Source of the DNA: Microbacterium sp. LWH7-1.2
GTDB lineage: Bacteria > Actinomycetota > Actinomycetes > Actinomycetales > Microbacteriaceae
Direction: 5' to 3'
DNA length: 64,000 nucleotides
Assembly: GCF_038397755.1 (NCBI RefSeq)
Contig: NZ_CP151637.1
Location: 2,232,001 to 2,296,000, forward strand
Positions 26,186-34,923 of the stretch are shown piece by piece. Both the position numbers and the translations under genes were made by a program. A model generated the notes under the pieces. The model had not been told where the DNA came from and searched no databases. It saw only the letters and a program-made list of their open reading frames with translations. Position 1 is the stretch's first letter. The number at the start of each line of letters is the position of its first letter.

Positions 26186-28968
26186 CCCAGGACCGCCATT
26201 CCGCCCCAACCGGTCCCGACCTGGCGCATGACGCCCCAACCCCCACTGCCGTTGCCGGGGTACAGGAGGAGGTTGCCCGCCGTATCGCGTGCCAGAACGT
26301 CGGTCTTTCCGTCGCCGTTCCAGTCACGCGGGCTGAAGACGGCCGTCATGCCGTTCCATCCGCTCCCGACCTGCTTGACCGCCCCCCAGCCGCCGCTTCC
26401 GTTGCCCGGGTAGAGCAGGAGCGCGCCGGCCCCGTTGCGCGCGAGCACATCCGACTTGCCGTCGCCGTTCCAGTCACCGGGACTCAGGATGGCGGTCATG
26501 ACCTGCCACCCCGACCCGACACGGACCGGTCCGCCGATGCCGCCCGCTCCATCTCCAGGGTGAAGGTCAAGGTCGCCGCCCGACGTCCGTGCGAGCAGGT
26601 CCGGCTTGCCGTCGCCGTTCCAGTCACCGGGGCTGAGCGCCGCCGTGATCGACGCCCATCCGGTGGCGATGACGATGGGCGCCGCGAAGCCGCCGCTGCC
26701 GTCACCCTTGTACAACCGCAGCTCACCGCCAGTGGAGCGCCCGAGCATGTCGGGATAGCCGTCCCCGGACCAGTCTCCCGGCGTCATGATCATGTCGACG
26801 TCGGACAGGCCCGTGATCACCCTCGCCCCACTCAGCCACAACCCGGAGCCGTTTCCGCGATACACCCACAGCCCTCCGGACGCGTCGCGAGCAAGGACGT
26901 CGTTGAAGCCATCGGCGTTGAAGTCGTGGGGTGCACCCGAGGGCGGCGGCGCCGTTCGGAGCGTGTACGTCTGCGTGGAGACCGCCGACGTGTTGCCGGC
27001 CGCATCGACGGCGAAGTACTTCAGGGTCAGATTCGCGGTGAGTGTCAGCGGAGCCGAGTACACCGGGGAGGCGGGCGTGGGGGTACTGCCGTCGCTCGTG
27101 AAGTGGATGGTCGCCGGTTCGCTGGCCGTGAGTGAAATCTGCTGACCGGAGGGGAACGCGCCCGCGGCCGGTGACGCGGTCACGGTCGGGGCCGTCGTGT
27201 CGGCCACGACGAACTGGAAGGTGCGACTGACGCTGCTCGCATTGCCGACAGCGTCGGACGCTTCCACCGTGAACGTGTGCGCCCCCCCGGCGAGCCCGGT
27301 GACGCTCACGGGCGATGTGCACGCCTGGAACGCGACCGCGTCCACGCGGCAGCGGAACGTCGCGGTCGCCCCGCCGGCGTCGAACGCGAACGCAGCAGTG
27401 CCGGTGAAAGTACGACCGTCCTCGGACGGCTCGGTGATCCTGGGCGTCGGCGCGGTGAGTTCCACCGTCACGTTCACGCTGGCGGCGCCACTCGTGTTGC
27501 CTGCCCGGTCCGTCGCGGTGACCCGGATCGTGTGGGGTCCTTCGGACGCCATGACGAGCGCCTGCCCCGAGGTGCAGACGTCACCCGGGGAGGCAGGCAG
27601 GGGATCCACTGCGCAGCGCAGCACCGCGCCGGCTTCCGCCGTGACGGTCAAAGGCACGGTGCGGCCGACGATGGCGTTGTTCGCCGGCGCGATCACGATC
27701 GGCTGGGCCGGCGCCACCGTGTCGACGGTGAAGACGCGCTCCACGACGGTGCCCGTGCTGCCGGCGCGCACGCCGAACCGGTGGACTCCGTCGGCCAATG
27801 CCCTCGGCGAGGTGACGTCGCCCTTCGCGCAGGCGGCCCAATCCACGTTGTCGAAGGCGCACCGCAGTGCTGCGTCGTTGCTGATGTCGATGCGGAAGGT
27901 CGGCGTCGCGTCGTCGGTGAACGCCGGGTCGGCGGATGCTGCACCGCTGGCGGCCGTCGGGCCGGCGGTGATGACGGGAAGGACGTCACCGATCCGGTAC
28001 GCCGCACCCACCCCCACCTGGGCCGGGTTCTTCACAAGCCCCTCGTCGTCGGCTGCGAGGACGAGGGAGCCACGCGCCGTGATTCCTCCGATGCGGGTGA
28101 AGCCGGTCGCCCACTTCGCGATTACTTGTCCGGTCGCCGTGTCCACACGCGAGATCGCATCACCGCCGAGGGCGGTCGCCGACGCGGACCCGGCATACAG
28201 CATCCTCGTCGTCTGATCGAAATGGAGGCGCGCCGGTCTGCCGACGGAATACGAGGCGGTCGCTGCGCCGCTGCCGCTACCCGCGGGCGCCGCGAGTTGC
28301 GTGAGCGCCGTCGTGTCGGCGACGTAGAGGATCACTCTCCCCGACGAGTCCTTCGGCCCGGCTGCGACCGCCAGCGCCGCCGACGCGGCGGTGAAGCCCA
28401 CCGTCTCGATCCTCGGCTGCGGGGAAGCCGGGGAGAGGATGCGCACAATGGAACGCGCCCGCGCGAACACGACATAGACGTTCTGATCAGGACCGGTCGA
28501 CGCTGCGATCGGGCGCACGTCTCGCCCGAACATCGTCAGCCGGTCCGCGTATGCGAAGACGCCGGTCGCCGGGCTCCAGCGCGCACGCACGAGCTTGGCG
28601 GACCCCTGGGCGACGTCGGGAATGAGCGCAATCTCGTCACCGCTCGCCGGCGCGCCGTCGGTCGGATCGAGCAATGTGGGGGCACCGGGCAGCGCCGGCC
28701 CCTTCCTTCCACTGTCGCCGCCCAAGCAGGTGGTCGGTTCGATCGATCCCGACTCCGTTGCCGACGGCCCGCTGAGACGGCAGAAACCCTTGCGCGCGTC
28801 GGAGACCCAGAGCCGGCCGGCGGGGTCGACAAGAATGCCGCCGGTCGCGGTGAGACCTCTATCGGTGACGACACGCGGATCTTCGGCGGATGCGGGGGCG
28901 GTGAACCCGAGGACACCCGTGAGCGCCAGACCTGCGAGGGCGATGACCATGAGGGCACGACGGACCAT
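26182..28968 (-). CDS. Secreted FG-GAP/VCBS repeat protein with Ig-like and chitobiase-C-like domains
   Basis: A 928-residue secreted protein. The signal peptide starts MVRRALMVIALAGLAL and ends near ASA-EDP. A beta-propeller-like region follows (about 25-330), then repeated Ig-like modules with DRAGN and DAVGN motifs, a segment typical of chitobiase/beta-hexosaminidase C-terminal domains, and finally five FG-GAP-like repeats of about 46 residues containing DWNGDGKxDxLAR calcium loops up to the C-terminus. The ribosome-binding site is weak (GAGGA 17 bases upstream), and a TTG further upstream is an alternative start. It leads a three-gene operon with two small exported proteins. A binding or scaffold function is likely; no catalytic motif is visible. 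Confidence 0.85.
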   Translation of the reverse strand: MVRRALMVIALAGLALTGVLGFTAPASAEDPRVVTDRGLTATGGILVDPAGRLWVSDARKGFCRLSGPSATESGSIEPTTCLGGDSGRKGPALPGAPTLLDPTDGAPASGDEIALIPDVAQGSAKLVRARWSPATGVFAYADRLTMFGRDVRPIAASTGPDQNVYVVFARARSIVRILSPASPQPRIETVGFTAASAALAVAAGPKDSSGRVILYVADTTALTQLAAPAGSGSGAATASYSVGRPARLHFDQTTRMLYAGSASATALGGDAISRVDTATGQVIAKWATGFTRIGGITARGSLVLAADDEGLVKNPAQVGVGAAYRIGDVLPVITAGPTAASGAASADPAFTDDATPTFRIDISNDAALRCAFDNVDWAACAKGDVTSPRALADGVHRFGVRAGSTGTVVERVFTVDTVAPAQPIVIAPANNAIVGRTVPLTVTAEAGAVLRCAVDPLPASPGDVCTSGQALVMASEGPHTIRVTATDRAGNTSGAASVNVTVELTAPTPRITEPSEDGRTFTGTAAFAFDAGGATATFRCRVDAVAFQACTSPVSVTGLAGGAHTFTVEASDAVGNASSVSRTFQFVVADTTAPTVTASPAAGAFPSGQQISLTASEPATIHFTSDGSTPTPASPVYSAPLTLTANLTLKYFAVDAAGNTSAVSTQTYTLRTAPPPSGAPHDFNADGFNDVLARDASGGLWVYRGNGSGLWLSGARVITGLSDVDMIMTPGDWSGDGYPDMLGRSTGGELRLYKGDGSGGFAAPIVIATGWASITAALSPGDWNGDGKPDLLARTSGGDLDLHPGDGAGGIGGPVRVGSGWQVMTAILSPGDWNGDGKSDVLARNGAGALLLYPGNGSGGWGAVKQVGSGWNGMTAVFSPRDWNGDGKTDVLARDTAGNLLLYPGNGSGGWGVMRQVGTGWGGMAVLG

Positions 28969-29027
28969 GGGCTGTTGCCGCCCATTCCTCGTCGACGCGC
29001 CCGCGAGCGCGGTCGACAATGACCAGT

Positions 29028-29044
29028 TCCCCACGATGTCCCCA
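29028..29044 (-). promoter_or_regulatory. TGGGGA-N5-TGGGGA repeat upstream of FG-GAP gene
   Basis: Two TGGGGA direct repeats with an 11-base period about 60 bases upstream of the FG-GAP gene start. The identical arrangement precedes the LPxTG surface-protein gene at 3911-3927. A CATTGT sequence six bases downstream of the pair could be the -10 element, which would put the repeats at the -35 region. Confidence 0.4.
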
Positions 29045-29125
29045 GACAAGTGGCGCCCGCCCCAACGGGACGCCCTTCGACGTGCCCATCGTAGACCTTC
29101 GCGCCCCCGCGCGGTGGGTGCGTGG

Positions 29126-29782
29126 TCAGATCTCGCGCGGATCCTGAGGATCGAACGGTGCGTCGAGCGACTTGGTGAGATCGGCGAGCATCGCCTCGAT
29201 CTGGGGCTCGACGTACTCGGTCACCGCGGCCTGGATGCGCAGCCGGTGGTGCAGCAGGATCGTGCACACCTCGCGGCCCACCATGTTGGCGTAGTCGTCG
29301 GCGAGCCCGACCTCCTGGCGGAGTGCCGCCTTGGCCTCCTCGCTCAGCGGGGGCAGAGCCGGCACGTGCGCGTCGGCCTCCTCGGCGAGCCCCGCGATCG
29401 TGAACAGGAAGGGCGCACCCGGCACCGGATCGGGGTCCATGGGCAGCCCCTCGAACTCGGGGTCGAGCCCCTCGCCAGGACGATAGCTGCGCGCGCGGTT
29501 GCGGGCGGCCTGCTGGTCGAGCTCGGCCTGCAGCATGGGCAGGTTCAGCGCGGTGTACTCGGCGACGGAGCGGTCGACGATCGTCTTGATCCGGGTCGAC
29601 AGGCCGTGCTGCACGCCGTGCGGCACATCGGCGCCGAGGCCGGCGGCCGAGAGCACCGGGGACCCGAAGCAGCGGCGGCACGGGGCGGTCCGGCCATGGT
29701 GCGTCGCGGGCTCCCATCGGGGCACCCACGCGAGCCAGGCGTCCACCGCCTGGCTGACCTGGGTCTCGAGGGACCGCTCCAC
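29126..29782 (-). CDS. Conserved-looking hypothetical cytoplasmic protein
   Basis: A 218-residue soluble, mostly helical and acidic protein of no family I recognise. One CxxC pair occurs early (APCRRCFGS) and the C-terminal part has an HHRLRIQAAVTEYVEPQIEAML stretch in a long helix, described here by its position near residues 180-200. The GTG start is favoured because a TAGCGT -10-like element lies exactly seven bases upstream, giving a leaderless transcript; an ATG eight codons earlier would fall inside that promoter. It stands alone between the FG-GAP operon and two membrane-protein genes. Confidence 0.72.
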   Translation of the reverse strand: MERSLETQVSQAVDAWLAWVPRWEPATHHGRTAPCRRCFGSPVLSAAGLGADVPHGVQHGLSTRIKTIVDRSVAEYTALNLPMLQAELDQQAARNRARSYRPGEGLDPEFEGLPMDPDPVPGAPFLFTIAGLAEEADAHVPALPPLSEEAKAALRQEVGLADDYANMVGREVCTILLHHRLRIQAAVTEYVEPQIEAMLADLTKSLDAPFDPQDPREI

Positions 29783-29789
29783 GCGTTCC

Positions 29790-29795
29790 ACGCTA
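29790..29795 (-). promoter_or_regulatory. -10 element of a leaderless gene
   Basis: TAGCGT followed by GGAACGC and then GTG; the transcription start would fall on or next to the start codon. One of eight such TANNNT-like/6-7-base/start arrangements in the window. Confidence 0.45.
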
Positions 29796-29854
29796 GTGCC
29801 CGGCATCCGTGCTCGCGCGGATTTCCGGGGAGCCCGGCGCCGCCTGCACCGACG

Positions 29855-30433
29855 TCACTCGTCGAACTCGTCCTCCCACGGCCACCGCGGGCGGCGGGCG
29901 TGGGTGCGCACGAGCGCGATGCCCGACCATGCCGACACGAATGCGGCGGCCGCCACGACGAGCCCGAACCACGTGGTCGCGAGCCGGCCCACCACCGCCG
30001 TCGCGACGCCGAGATCGGCGCCGGTGAACACGGCGCCGAACCACACTCCCCCGAGGTACGCGAGGAAGGTGGCGGCGGTCGTCCACGCGGCGCCCCAGTA
30101 CGACGGATGCTGCGGCCCGGCGCCCGTGATCGGCGCCGCGACCGCCGCAGCCGGGGCGGGGTCTCGCGCGGGAGCGGCAGCATCCGTCCGTCTTCCGGCG
30201 CGTGCGATCGCGGCCCACAGGCCGCCGGCGAACGCGAGGGTCGCGCACACGACACCCGCGATCCCGGGGACCTGCCCGAGCCCGCGGGTCGCGATGACGT
30301 CCTGCCCCGTCGCCAGGCTGGTCATGCCGAGTCCGAAGATCAGGAGCGCGACGAAGCCCAGCGTCGCGAAGGCCAAGGCGACGGGCGGTCGCACGGGTCC
30401 TTGCGACGGCCCATCCGAACCGTCAGCGGCCAT
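29855..30433 (-). CDS. Four-helix hypothetical membrane protein
   Basis: A 192-residue integral membrane protein with four predicted transmembrane segments: two near residues 18-70 and two near 113-170, separated by an Ala/Pro-rich cytoplasmic loop. The C-terminal tail is acidic (WPWEDEFDE). No family recognised. A TAGGCT element six bases before the ATG and the absence of a ribosome-binding site point to a leaderless transcript. It lies between two other monocistronic-looking genes, so context gives no functional hint. Confidence 0.75.
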   Translation of the reverse strand: MAADGSDGPSQGPVRPPVALAFATLGFVALLIFGLGMTSLATGQDVIATRGLGQVPGIAGVVCATLAFAGGLWAAIARAGRRTDAAAPARDPAPAAAVAAPITGAGPQHPSYWGAAWTTAATFLAYLGGVWFGAVFTGADLGVATAVVGRLATTWFGLVVAAAAFVSAWSGIALVRTHARRPRWPWEDEFDE

Positions 30434-30439
30434 GCCGCC

Positions 30440-30445
30440 AGCCTA
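30440..30445 (-). promoter_or_regulatory. -10 element of a leaderless gene
   Basis: TAGGCT, then GGCGGC, then ATG of the four-helix membrane-protein gene. Confidence 0.45.
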
Positions 30446-30470
30446 CGGCGGCCACGGGCGCGAACGGGGG

Positions 30471-31439
30471 TCACTGCTGGACGAGCTGCGGGCCTGCCTC
30501 GAGGGTGCGCTCGTACTCGCGCTGCGCCTCGACGTTGAGCTCGGTGACGCGCTTCGCGCGCGCGGCCGCCCACGCGCCGAACCAGATCGTGAGCTCGCGG
30601 CCGATGATGAACGCGGCGATCGCCAGCGGCGCCAGCAGCTCGGCCTCGACGAGCTTCGCGCCCTCGCTGGCGGTGAGGTTCCAGAACGGCGCCTGGAACA
30701 GCGCTCCCAGGATGTGTCCGCCGTAGGCGGCGACACCCACGAGGATGCCGAAGATCACCCACGCGCCCCAACGGCCGCGGTTGATGATGGCGCCGAGCAG
30801 CCAGAAGCCGATGAAGAACACCACCACAGGCACCCACAGCGACCAGGTCGCGAGAGCCTCGAGGGCGGTCGTCCCGACGTTCTCGCCGGTGACGTCGCCC
30901 TTGATCGCGTCGACGCCGAGCCACACCGCCAGGTAGAGCACGGCGAACGCGAGGGCGGCGAGCAGGCCGATCGCTCCGGCGGCGGCGCGGTTGCCCCGCG
31001 GACGCGGCGCCTCGGGCGCCTGAACGAAGATCGGCTGCGGGGCGGCCGCGGCGACGACCGCGGGCTCGGCGATGACGGGCTCGCTCGGGGTGACGACCGG
31101 TGGCACCACGACGGTGGGCGAGTCGTCAGCGGCGGGGGCCGGGGCCGGGGTCGACGTGTAGTCGAGGGACGCCGCCTCCGGGGAGTCCCACGGGTCGGGC
31201 TCGGCGCCGGCCGGCGCCTCGGCGGTGGTCGAGGCGGCGTCGGCGGACGCGTCCGCGCGGGAGGTGTCGGACGTGTCGGCGGCGTCGGCGGAGGTCTCTT
31301 CGGGCGGAGTCTCGGTGGCGCCGGCATCACGGCGGGCGGCCTCGGCGTCGGCGAGGCCTTCGTTCGCACGGCCGACCACGTCGTCGACGCCGTGCGGCTC
31401 CTCGACGGGCTCGCCATAGGACGACTTGGGGTCACTCAT
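30471..31439 (-). CDS. Hypothetical membrane protein with acidic Ala/Pro-rich N-terminus
   Basis: A 322-residue protein. Residues 1-145 are hydrophilic, low in complexity and rich in Ala, Glu, Asp, Thr and Pro, hence probably disordered. Four transmembrane segments follow between about 150 and 285, with a final charged helical tail ending ELNVEAQREYERTLEAG-like sequence. The start MSDPKSSYG is chosen because GAGGAG sits eight bases upstream; a GTG three codons earlier overlaps that site. No family identified. It is divergent from the lipoprotein gene at 31553. Confidence 0.77.
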   Translation of the reverse strand: MSDPKSSYGEPVEEPHGVDDVVGRANEGLADAEAARRDAGATETPPEETSADAADTSDTSRADASADAASTTAEAPAGAEPDPWDSPEAASLDYTSTPAPAPAADDSPTVVVPPVVTPSEPVIAEPAVVAAAAPQPIFVQAPEAPRPRGNRAAAGAIGLLAALAFAVLYLAVWLGVDAIKGDVTGENVGTTALEALATWSLWVPVVVFFIGFWLLGAIINRGRWGAWVIFGILVGVAAYGGHILGALFQAPFWNLTASEGAKLVEAELLAPLAIAAFIIGRELTIWFGAWAAARAKRVTELNVEAQREYERTLEAGPQLVQQ

Positions 31440-31540
31440 CGCAGGCACTCCTCACGCAGGGCTCATCCCCGCAGAGGCAGAGTAGCCCGCGGTTCCGCGC
31501 ACACGACGGAGGCGTGCCGGGGAATCCGCGCCCGCCGCAC

Positions 31541-31546
31541 TACCCT
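31541..31546 (+). promoter_or_regulatory. -10 element of a leaderless gene
   Basis: TACCCT, then six bases, then the ATG of the lipoprotein gene; no ribosome-binding site is visible. Confidence 0.4.
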
Positions 31547-31552
31547 GAGCCC

Positions 31553-32146
31553 ATGGCACCACGGGCGTTCCGGCTCGCCGCGGCCGCGGCATCCACCCTC
31601 CTCGCACTCGCCGCGCTCACGGCCTGCGCTCCCGACACCCCCTCCGGCGGCGGACTCACCTTCACCCCGACACCGTCGACATCGACGTCTGGCTCCGCGA
31701 CCCCCACCCCGACGCCGTCGCCGACTGCCCGCGCCGAGATCCCCGACGACTGCCGCGCCATCCTCACCGCCGACGTGCTCGCGCAGCTCGAGGGCGTGCC
31801 GCTCAACGACGCCGCCTTCGGCGCCTCCGGACCACTGCCGGACGGCAGCCTGGTGTGCGTGTGGCGCGACCCCGCCGCCGACACGACGGGCCTGGTCACG
31901 AAGATCACCTACATGTCGCGGGGGCCCGCGCTCGACATGCTCAACAAGCTCGTGACCGACGAGGGCTACACCTGCTACACCCCCGACGGCGGCACGCGCT
32001 GCGAGAAGACGTGGGAGAACGAGACCTACCCGGTCACCGACGGACGCACGCTGTTCTGGCGCGACGACATCCTCATCGACACGCAGTACTCGAACCTCGC
32101 GCCCACGGGCTACACCGCTGCCGTCGTGGCGAGCATCTTCGGCTGA
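31553..32146 (+). CDS. Lipoprotein, related to the convergent neighbour
   Basis: A 197-residue lipoprotein with signal MAPRAFRLAAAAASTLLALAAL and lipobox LTAC (about residues 20-23), then a Thr/Pro/Ser linker and a compact domain with four Cys. The domain pattern DCR....D.L..L.....LN, VCVWRD, GYTCYTPDGGTRCEKT and a final V..IFG matches the protein encoded convergently at 32148-32762, so they are paralogues. No named family recognised. The start lacks a Shine-Dalgarno sequence but has TACCCT at leaderless spacing. Only one base separates its stop from the stop of the neighbour. Confidence 0.8.
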   Translation: MAPRAFRLAAAAASTLLALAALTACAPDTPSGGGLTFTPTPSTSTSGSATPTPTPSPTARAEIPDDCRAILTADVLAQLEGVPLNDAAFGASGPLPDGSLVCVWRDPAADTTGLVTKITYMSRGPALDMLNKLVTDEGYTCYTPDGGTRCEKTWENETYPVTDGRTLFWRDDILIDTQYSNLAPTGYTAAVVASIFG

Positions 32147-32147
32147 G

Positions 32148-32762
32148 TCAGCCCCAGACCGTGCGGTCGAGCCGCGGGCCGTACTCCTCGGGGTGCCAGT
32201 CCGTCTCGACGCTGACGAGCCACAGCCCGTCGCGCAGGGTGTGCTCCTCGCGCACTGCCCCGCGCGTCCGGTCGCACACCGTCGCTCCATCACGGGTCCG
32301 GCACGCGAACCCGTCCCCCGCCAATGCGGCCTCGGCGATCGTCGCGGCGTCGGCATCGACCTTCGACAGGGTCGTGACGATGCCGCCCGAGTCGAACCGC
32401 CACGTGCAGGTCACGAGCACGTCGGGCGCGGCCGCGTCGGCGAACGCCGTCGCCCCGGTCGCGGGAGCGGCCATCGACTGGTTGAGCAGCGATCCCTCCC
32501 GCCACGTCAGCTCGTTCCACAGGTCGTCGGAGTACAGCGTGCGGCAGTCCACCGCGCCGCCCTCCGCCGCGGTCTGCGCGGGCGTCCGCTCGGGCGTCGC
32601 CTCGGGGCGCGGCGACGTGGCGCCGCGCAGCGTGTCCCCGACCCACGCGACGGCCACGGGCACCATCGGCAGCGCGAGCCACACGAGCGAGGCGACGACC
32701 GCGGCGCACAGCATCCCGGCGGGCACGGCGATCCACGGGTTGCGTCCGCCGATCCGCGCCAT
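32148..32762 (-). CDS. Membrane-anchored exported protein, paralogue of the convergent lipoprotein
   Basis: A 204-residue protein with an N-terminal signal anchor (about residues 12-38) instead of a lipobox, then a Pro/Ala/Thr linker and the same Cys-containing domain as the convergent lipoprotein: DCRTLYSDDLW, LLNQS, VTCTWRFD, GFACRTRDGATVCDRT and a closing TVWG. GGAGGTGGG upstream supports the ATG. The shared Cys positions suggest two disulphides. Function unknown; the pair is probably an inverted duplication with different membrane attachment. Confidence 0.77.
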   Translation of the reverse strand: MARIGGRNPWIAVPAGMLCAAVVASLVWLALPMVPVAVAWVGDTLRGATSPRPEATPERTPAQTAAEGGAVDCRTLYSDDLWNELTWREGSLLNQSMAAPATGATAFADAAAPDVLVTCTWRFDSGGIVTTLSKVDADAATIAEAALAGDGFACRTRDGATVCDRTRGAVREEHTLRDGLWLVSVETDWHPEEYGPRLDRTVWG

Positions 32763-33031
32763 GGGGCCCCCACCTCCGTCTCCACGGTAAGCCGGAGGGA
32801 CGGATGCTGCGCCGCGGCGCGCGCGGGGCGTCCGAGGAAGCCGCGGGGGCCCAGCATCCGCTGCTCGTTCCTCCCGACGCGGCGACAGGGGTCGTGTAGG
32901 ATACTCCGCCGTCCCACAGAGTGCCACCCTCTCTTCACTTCTGCCTTCATGACCGACGGTATTGGTCACGGCGGATCCCCGAGGACCAGCACATCGCCGG
33001 TCCGACGCCGCACGTGAGATGGAGGAGGAGC

Positions 33032-33823
33032 ATGTCGACTTACGACACCGATCCGTATGCGACCCAGAGCACGGGTTCGGGCCAGAGCACGGACTCAGGC
33101 GACATGAAGGAGCGCGTCGTCGACGGCGCCGCCGAGGCGCAGGCCGGCGCGCAGTACGTCGCCGGAGTGGCCGGTGAGGAAGCCAAGAGCGTGGCCCACG
33201 ACGCGAAGGACGCTGCGCGCGGGTTCCTCTACGAGGCCCGGACGGAGCTGTCGGACCAGGCGTCGAGCCAGCAGCGCCGCGCCGCGCAGGCACTGCGGAG
33301 CACGAGCGACGAGCTGTCCGGGCTGGCGAACGGCACGGCCACGGGCTCGGGCGGAATGGCCACCGACGCCGTCCGCGCTTTCGGCGATCAGACTCGCCGG
33401 GTCGCCGACTGGCTGGAGCAGCGCGAGCCGGCCGACGTCGTCTACGAGGTGCGCTCGTTCGCGCGACGGCACACCGGCGCGTTCCTGGCCCTTGCCGTCG
33501 GCGTGGGTCTCCTCGCCGGGCGGGTGACGAAGGCGCTCGTGTCGGACGCCCGCGACAACGACCGGAGCACCGACAGGACGCTCGACTACTCGGGTGGCAC
33601 GCGGCCGGCCCTGGCCACGTCGTCGCCGACGGTCGGCGGCACGGCCGGCGCGGGTTACGGCGGCACGGCTGCGGGCGCCGCGACCGTGGGAACGACGGGC
33701 TACGAGGGCGAGACGCCCATCGGCGACGCGCTCGCGGGCGACCCGCTGACGACCGGCGCCGACACCTCGGTCACCGGCGGAGCAGGAGACGAGTGGTCCG
33801 CGACGGGAGAGGTACGACGATGA
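33032..33823 (+). CDS. Helical stress-type membrane-associated protein
   Basis: A 263-residue protein beginning MSTYDTDPYATQS with a strong GGAGGAGGAG site. The first 130 residues are Ala/Glu/Lys-rich amphipathic helix, similar to LEA/CsbD-like stress proteins, followed by one probable transmembrane segment (FLALAVGVGLLAG, about 150-165) and a Gly/Thr-rich tail. It is first of three coupled genes with a holin-X family gene and a DUF3618 gene, a set common in actinobacteria and proteobacteria and linked to envelope stress in general. I cannot name the regulator from the sequence. Confidence 0.78.
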   Translation: MSTYDTDPYATQSTGSGQSTDSGDMKERVVDGAAEAQAGAQYVAGVAGEEAKSVAHDAKDAARGFLYEARTELSDQASSQQRRAAQALRSTSDELSGLANGTATGSGGMATDAVRAFGDQTRRVADWLEQREPADVVYEVRSFARRHTGAFLALAVGVGLLAGRVTKALVSDARDNDRSTDRTLDYSGGTRPALATSSPTVGGTAGAGYGGTAAGAATVGTTGYEGETPIGDALAGDPLTTGADTSVTGGAGDEWSATGEVRR

Positions 33824-34239
33824 CGGACATGCCCACGCCGTCTCAGCAGAAGGCGGCCGAGACCTCGCTGGGCGAGCTGGTAGGCGAGGTCTCGCGTGAC
33901 CTGTCAGAGCTCATGCGCAAGGAGCTCGAACTCGCGAAGGCCGAGCTCTCGGAGTCTGCCAAGCGGGCCGGTGCAGGCGCCGGGCTCCTCGGCGGGGCGG
34001 GATACGCCGGCCTGATGGCCGTGTTCTTCCTGTCCGTCGCACTCTGGTGGGGTCTGGGCGATCTCATCGACAGCCTGGGCTGGTCGGCCGTCATCGTGGC
34101 GGTCCTCTGGGCCATCGTGGCCGCGATCCTCTACGCCGTCGGGCGCAAGCGACTGAAGACCGTGCAAGGGGCGCCGAAGACGGTGGAGACCGTCAAGGAG
34201 ATCCCCGAGGCGCTCAAGAGAAACCAGGAGAACCGATAA
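33820..34239 (+). CDS. Actinobacterial holin-X (DUF1469) family protein
   Basis: A 139-residue membrane protein with an amphipathic N-terminal helix (LGELVGEVSRDLSELMRKEL), two transmembrane segments (about 50-75 and 85-108) and a Lys-rich tail. This is the Phage_holin_3_6/DUF1469 pattern. Despite the name, there is no phage gene nearby and the family is usually chromosomal, so lysis is not implied. The ATG overlaps the previous stop (ATGA) and its TAA overlaps the next ATG. Confidence 0.87.
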   Translation: MTDMPTPSQQKAAETSLGELVGEVSRDLSELMRKELELAKAELSESAKRAGAGAGLLGGAGYAGLMAVFFLSVALWWGLGDLIDSLGWSAVIVAVLWAIVAAILYAVGRKRLKTVQGAPKTVETVKEIPEALKRNQENR

Positions 34240-34898
34240 TGAGCAACGCAGATCAGATCCGCGCCGACATCGAGGTGACGCGGGACGAACTGGGCCGGGA
34301 CGTCGACGCACTCGCCGACAAGGTCTCGCCCCCGAAGATCATGGAGCGGCAGAAGACGCGCGTCCGGCAGGTGCTCGGCGACGTCAAGGGCCGCGTGATG
34401 GGGGTCGCCGACGACATCGGCGACTCGGCCTCCTCGGCCGGCCACACGGTGGGCGACAAGGTCGGCGCCGCGGGCGAGGCGGTCAAGGACCTGCCGCACA
34501 AGGCCAAGCGCCAGGCTCAGGGCACACCGCTCGTGGTGGGCCTCCTCGCCGCCGGCGCGGGCTTCCTCGTCGCGAGCCTGATCCCGACGACCGATGCCGA
34601 GAAGCGCTGGAGCACCCAGCTGCGCGACCAGGCTCAGCCGCTCGTCGACAAGGCGGTGGACAAGGCGAAGGATGCTGCGCAGGAAGTCGCGCAGAACCTC
34701 AAGGAGCCGGCGAAGGACGCCGTCGAACAGGTCAAGGAGTCGGCCGTCTCGTCGGCGGAGACCGTGAAGGACGAGGCGCAGAGCACCGCCGAGCGGGTCA
34801 AGGAGAACGTCGCACCGAGCAGCGGCTCGACGGGAACCACGGGAACCACGGGAACGACCGGCACCACCGGCGGCACCGGGCCGACGACGCAGTACTGA
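34239..34898 (+). CDS. DUF3618 family protein
   Basis: A 219-residue protein starting MSNADQIRADIEVTRDELGRD, the DUF3618 signature, followed by a single transmembrane segment (TPLVVGLLAAGAGFLVASL, about 90-108), a long Lys/Ala/Glu-rich helix, and a Gly/Thr repeat tail. The start overlaps the stop of the holin-X gene (TAATG). Role unknown; it closes the three-gene operon and is followed by a strong bidirectional terminator shared with rpoC. Confidence 0.87.
   Translation: MSNADQIRADIEVTRDELGRDVDALADKVSPPKIMERQKTRVRQVLGDVKGRVMGVADDIGDSASSAGHTVGDKVGAAGEAVKDLPHKAKRQAQGTPLVVGLLAAGAGFLVASLIPTTDAEKRWSTQLRDQAQPLVDKAVDKAKDAAQEVAQNLKEPAKDAVEQVKESAVSSAETVKDEAQSTAERVKENVAPSSGSTGTTGTTGTTGTTGGTGPTTQY
34830..34883 (+). 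repeat. Nine-base minisatellite in the DUF3618 gene
   Basis: Six consecutive 9-base units, the first three nearly identical (CGGGAACCA type), encode the Gly-Thr-Thr tail. In-frame units could expand or contract without breaking the gene. Confidence 0.65.
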
Positions 34899-34923
34899 GT
34901 CGCAGCATCCGTTCCCGCAACGG

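Noticed and set aside
33820..34239. Holin-family protein as a sign of a prophage
   Set aside because: The family is commonly chromosomal in actinobacteria, and no other phage gene is present.
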